DNA from: JAJXXT01 sp963764465
GTDB taxonomy: Bacteria; Pseudomonadota; Alphaproteobacteria; Acetobacterales; Acetobacteraceae
NCBI GenBank assembly: GCA_963764465.1
Contig: CAVXSO010000001.1
Location: forward strand, 310,001-374,000
DNA: 64,000 nucleotides
Direction: 5' to 3'
The notes below the pieces were generated by a model, which saw only the letters and a list, made by a program, of their open reading frames with translations, did not search any database and was not told the origin of the DNA. Positions 62,801-64,000 of this stretch are shown in pieces. The translations under genes and the position numbers were made by a program. Position 1 is the first letter of the stretch. Each line of letters opens with the position of its first letter.

Positions 62801-64000
62801 GCCACCCCGCAGATCTCGAGCATGGTCAGCATGTAGATCCGGATCATGTCGAGAAAGTCAGCTATATCCACGCGCTCGTCCGGCATCGTGTTGTAGCGCC
62901 CGCCTGGTCCACAGACGATGCCTTCCATCCCCGCGTGCCGCAGATGTGCTGCATCCGTGCCGTAATAGGCAGGCGGGCGGATGGCCCCGGTTGGTTGTTC
63001 CGTCCCACGAACGGTTTTGTATGACCGGTTGATCGCCAGGACGATGTCGCTGTCGCGCCGCACCTCGAAGGTCGGCATCATCGGGCGACCCGTGAGGTGT
63101 TCCGGCGTCAAATTTGTCCTCAGGCCAGGGAAGCGCGCCTCAAGCGCGGAAAGCTCCGCGCGCATGTCCGCCAGCACCTGCGCCTCGCTCTGCCCTGGCG
63201 CGTAACGGCAGGACCCCTTGATGCGCGCATAATCGGCCACCTGCGGCGGGCGCCAATCCTCCAGCTCGCGCCCCAGCGCAGCGTGGACCACACCGACATG
63301 GCAACGGTTGATCGAGCGATGCTCCTCGGACGGAGCGCCCGAGAACGTCATGGCATTCAGCCGGGGAATCAGGTCGCAGGCCGCCATGATCGCGTCCACC
63401 GCTTCCTCGCGCTTGGACAGGTGCCGTGTATTGCCGATCAGCTCGATGATAAAGGTAAACGCCGCGGCATGCATCGACAGCGCTTGCAGGTCTGTGGGCT
63501 CGGAGTTCACGAAATAATCGGCGCGCAGCCCCTGCTTCAGCAGCGCCAGAGTGCCGACGCCGCCCTGCAGCTCCCCCACGACAAAGGTGAGGATGACGTC
63601 GCCCCGCAGCCGCACCCCCGCGTCGATCAGCGTCTTCACGGCGCAGAAATATGCCGCGTCCCCGGCCTTCATGTTGGAAACGCCGATGCCGTAAACGAAC
63701 TTGTCGTCCACCTTCCCGCCATAGGGATCGACGGTCCATCCCTCCGTCACCGGGTTGGTATCGAGATGCCCGTTGAACAGAAGGCTCTTGCCGCCCCCCG
63801 CGCCCTGCCAGCGCCCGACGGCGTTGACGCGCTCGCCTTCGAACGGCGTCATGTCGACCTCCAGACCGAGCCCGCGCATCGCATCGGCCATATAGGCCGC
63901 GAGTTCGCGCTCGCCCGGCGTCTGCGTATGGCTCTTGTGGCGCACCATCGAGGCGAGAAATTCGAGGCACGCCCTTTCGTCGACGCGCGCGATGAGTTCC
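62797..64000 (-). CDS. M20-family peptidase (ArgE/DapE/acetylornithine deacetylase-like), N-terminus outside window
   Basis: At least 401 residues; the frame is open to the right edge and an internal ATG lies at 63948. Metal-binding SLLFNGHLDTNPVTEGW, YGIGVSNMKAGDAAY (catalytic/bridging Asp region), FVVGELQGGVGTLALL and NSEPTDLQALSM follow the M20 order. A dimerisation domain (about 170-290) and C-terminal YYGTDAAHLRHAGMEGIVCG with a ligand histidine are seen. Deacylates or hydrolyses N-acyl amino compounds. Followed by the M24-like relic. Confidence 0.88.
   Translation of the reverse strand, partial: ELIARVDERACLEFLASMVRHKSHTQTPGERELAAYMADAMRGLGLEVDMTPFEGERVNAVGRWQGAGGGKSLLFNGHLDTNPVTEGWTVDPYGGKVDDKFVYGIGVSNMKAGDAAYFCAVKTLIDAGVRLRGDVILTFVVGELQGGVGTLALLKQGLRADYFVNSEPTDLQALSMHAAAFTFIIELIGNTRHLSKREEAVDAIMAACDLIPRLNAMTFSGAPSEEHRSINRCHVGVVHAALGRELEDWRPPQVADYARIKGSCRYAPGQSEAQVLADMRAELSALEARFPGLRTNLTPEHLTGRPMMPTFEVRRDSDIVLAINRSYKTVRGTEQPTGAIRPPAYYGTDAAHLRHAGMEGIVCGPGGRYNTMPDERVDIADFLDMIRIYMLTMLEICGVA

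Noticed and set aside
1..64000. tRNA, rRNA, CRISPR arrays, insertion sequences or phage genes
   Set aside because: None recognised on either strand; no spaced repeat arrays, transposase motifs or clover-leaf genes were seen.

Overview
The window is G+C-rich DNA with dense gene packing. Many gene pairs overlap by 4 bp (ATGA, GTGA or TTGA), and signal peptides of the RRSLIAAAS...AIAQ type are common. No rRNA, tRNA, phage or transposase genes were seen. Protein style and G+C point to an alphaproteobacterium, most likely Acetobacteraceae (Roseomonas-like); this is inference from sequence style, not a database match. The whole stretch reads as a chromosomal block of catabolic accessory genes. It holds six ABC uptake systems with their regulators, and between them oxidoreductases, hydrolases, lyases and an acyl-CoA ligase.

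Layout. 1-3005: amidohydrolase (partial) divergent from an IclR regulator, a frameshifted rhodanese gene, and an XRE/cupin regulator with a GNAT acetyltransferase. 3082-9840: a complete peptide/opine-type (Dpp/Opp) operon of binding protein, two permeases and two ATPases, followed by a perfect hairpin and a second, convergent binding protein that is mosaically related to the first. 9973-17336: beta-propeller lactonase-like protein, RraA-like aldolase, a large zinc metalloprotease, an SDR, an M24 peptidase and an enolase-superfamily enzyme. 17501-25925: MocR regulator, GMC oxidoreductase, DAO-type amine oxidase and a Pot-type transporter on the opposite strand, apparently a polyamine or amino-compound module. 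A 16-bp motif is shared by the mocR and potD upstream regions. 26352-28565: unknown protein, SDR and GntR/UTRA regulator. 28562-29558: remnant of an aconitase-family (LeuC/LeuD) enzyme with large deletions and a frameshift. 29649-35649: isocitrate-lyase-superfamily lyase, HyuB, HyuA, an isochorismatase-fold protein lacking its cysteine, and a PhyH dioxygenase. 35662-45012: GMC oxidoreductase, two AhpD/CMD-fold paralogues, SDR, a split NitT/TauT-type transporter, amidohydrolase and an acyl-CoA ligase. 45262-53666: LysR regulator, an Fbp-like three-gene transporter, then two consecutive AtuA+DUF4387 pairs. 53734-62544: a Ugp/Mal-type transporter (binding protein, two permeases, ATPase) interleaved with an ArgH-like lyase, a PfkB kinase, an MBL-fold hydrolase and a ROK regulator. 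62726-64000: relic of an M24-like gene and a partial M20 peptidase.

The best candidate for an undescribed system is the 45.3-53.7 kb unit: LysR, transporter, then AtuA-DUF4387 twice. Each AtuA start is overlapped by a 12-codon mini-ORF that carries the better ribosome-binding site. Second is the ArgH-like lyase/PfkB kinase/Ugp-type transporter unit at 53.7-62.5 kb. Three genes are visibly broken: the rhodanese gene (one extra base at 1784), the LeuC/LeuD relic (one extra base at 29294-29296 plus two large deletions), and the M24-like relic (initiator ATG apparently changed to ATA).
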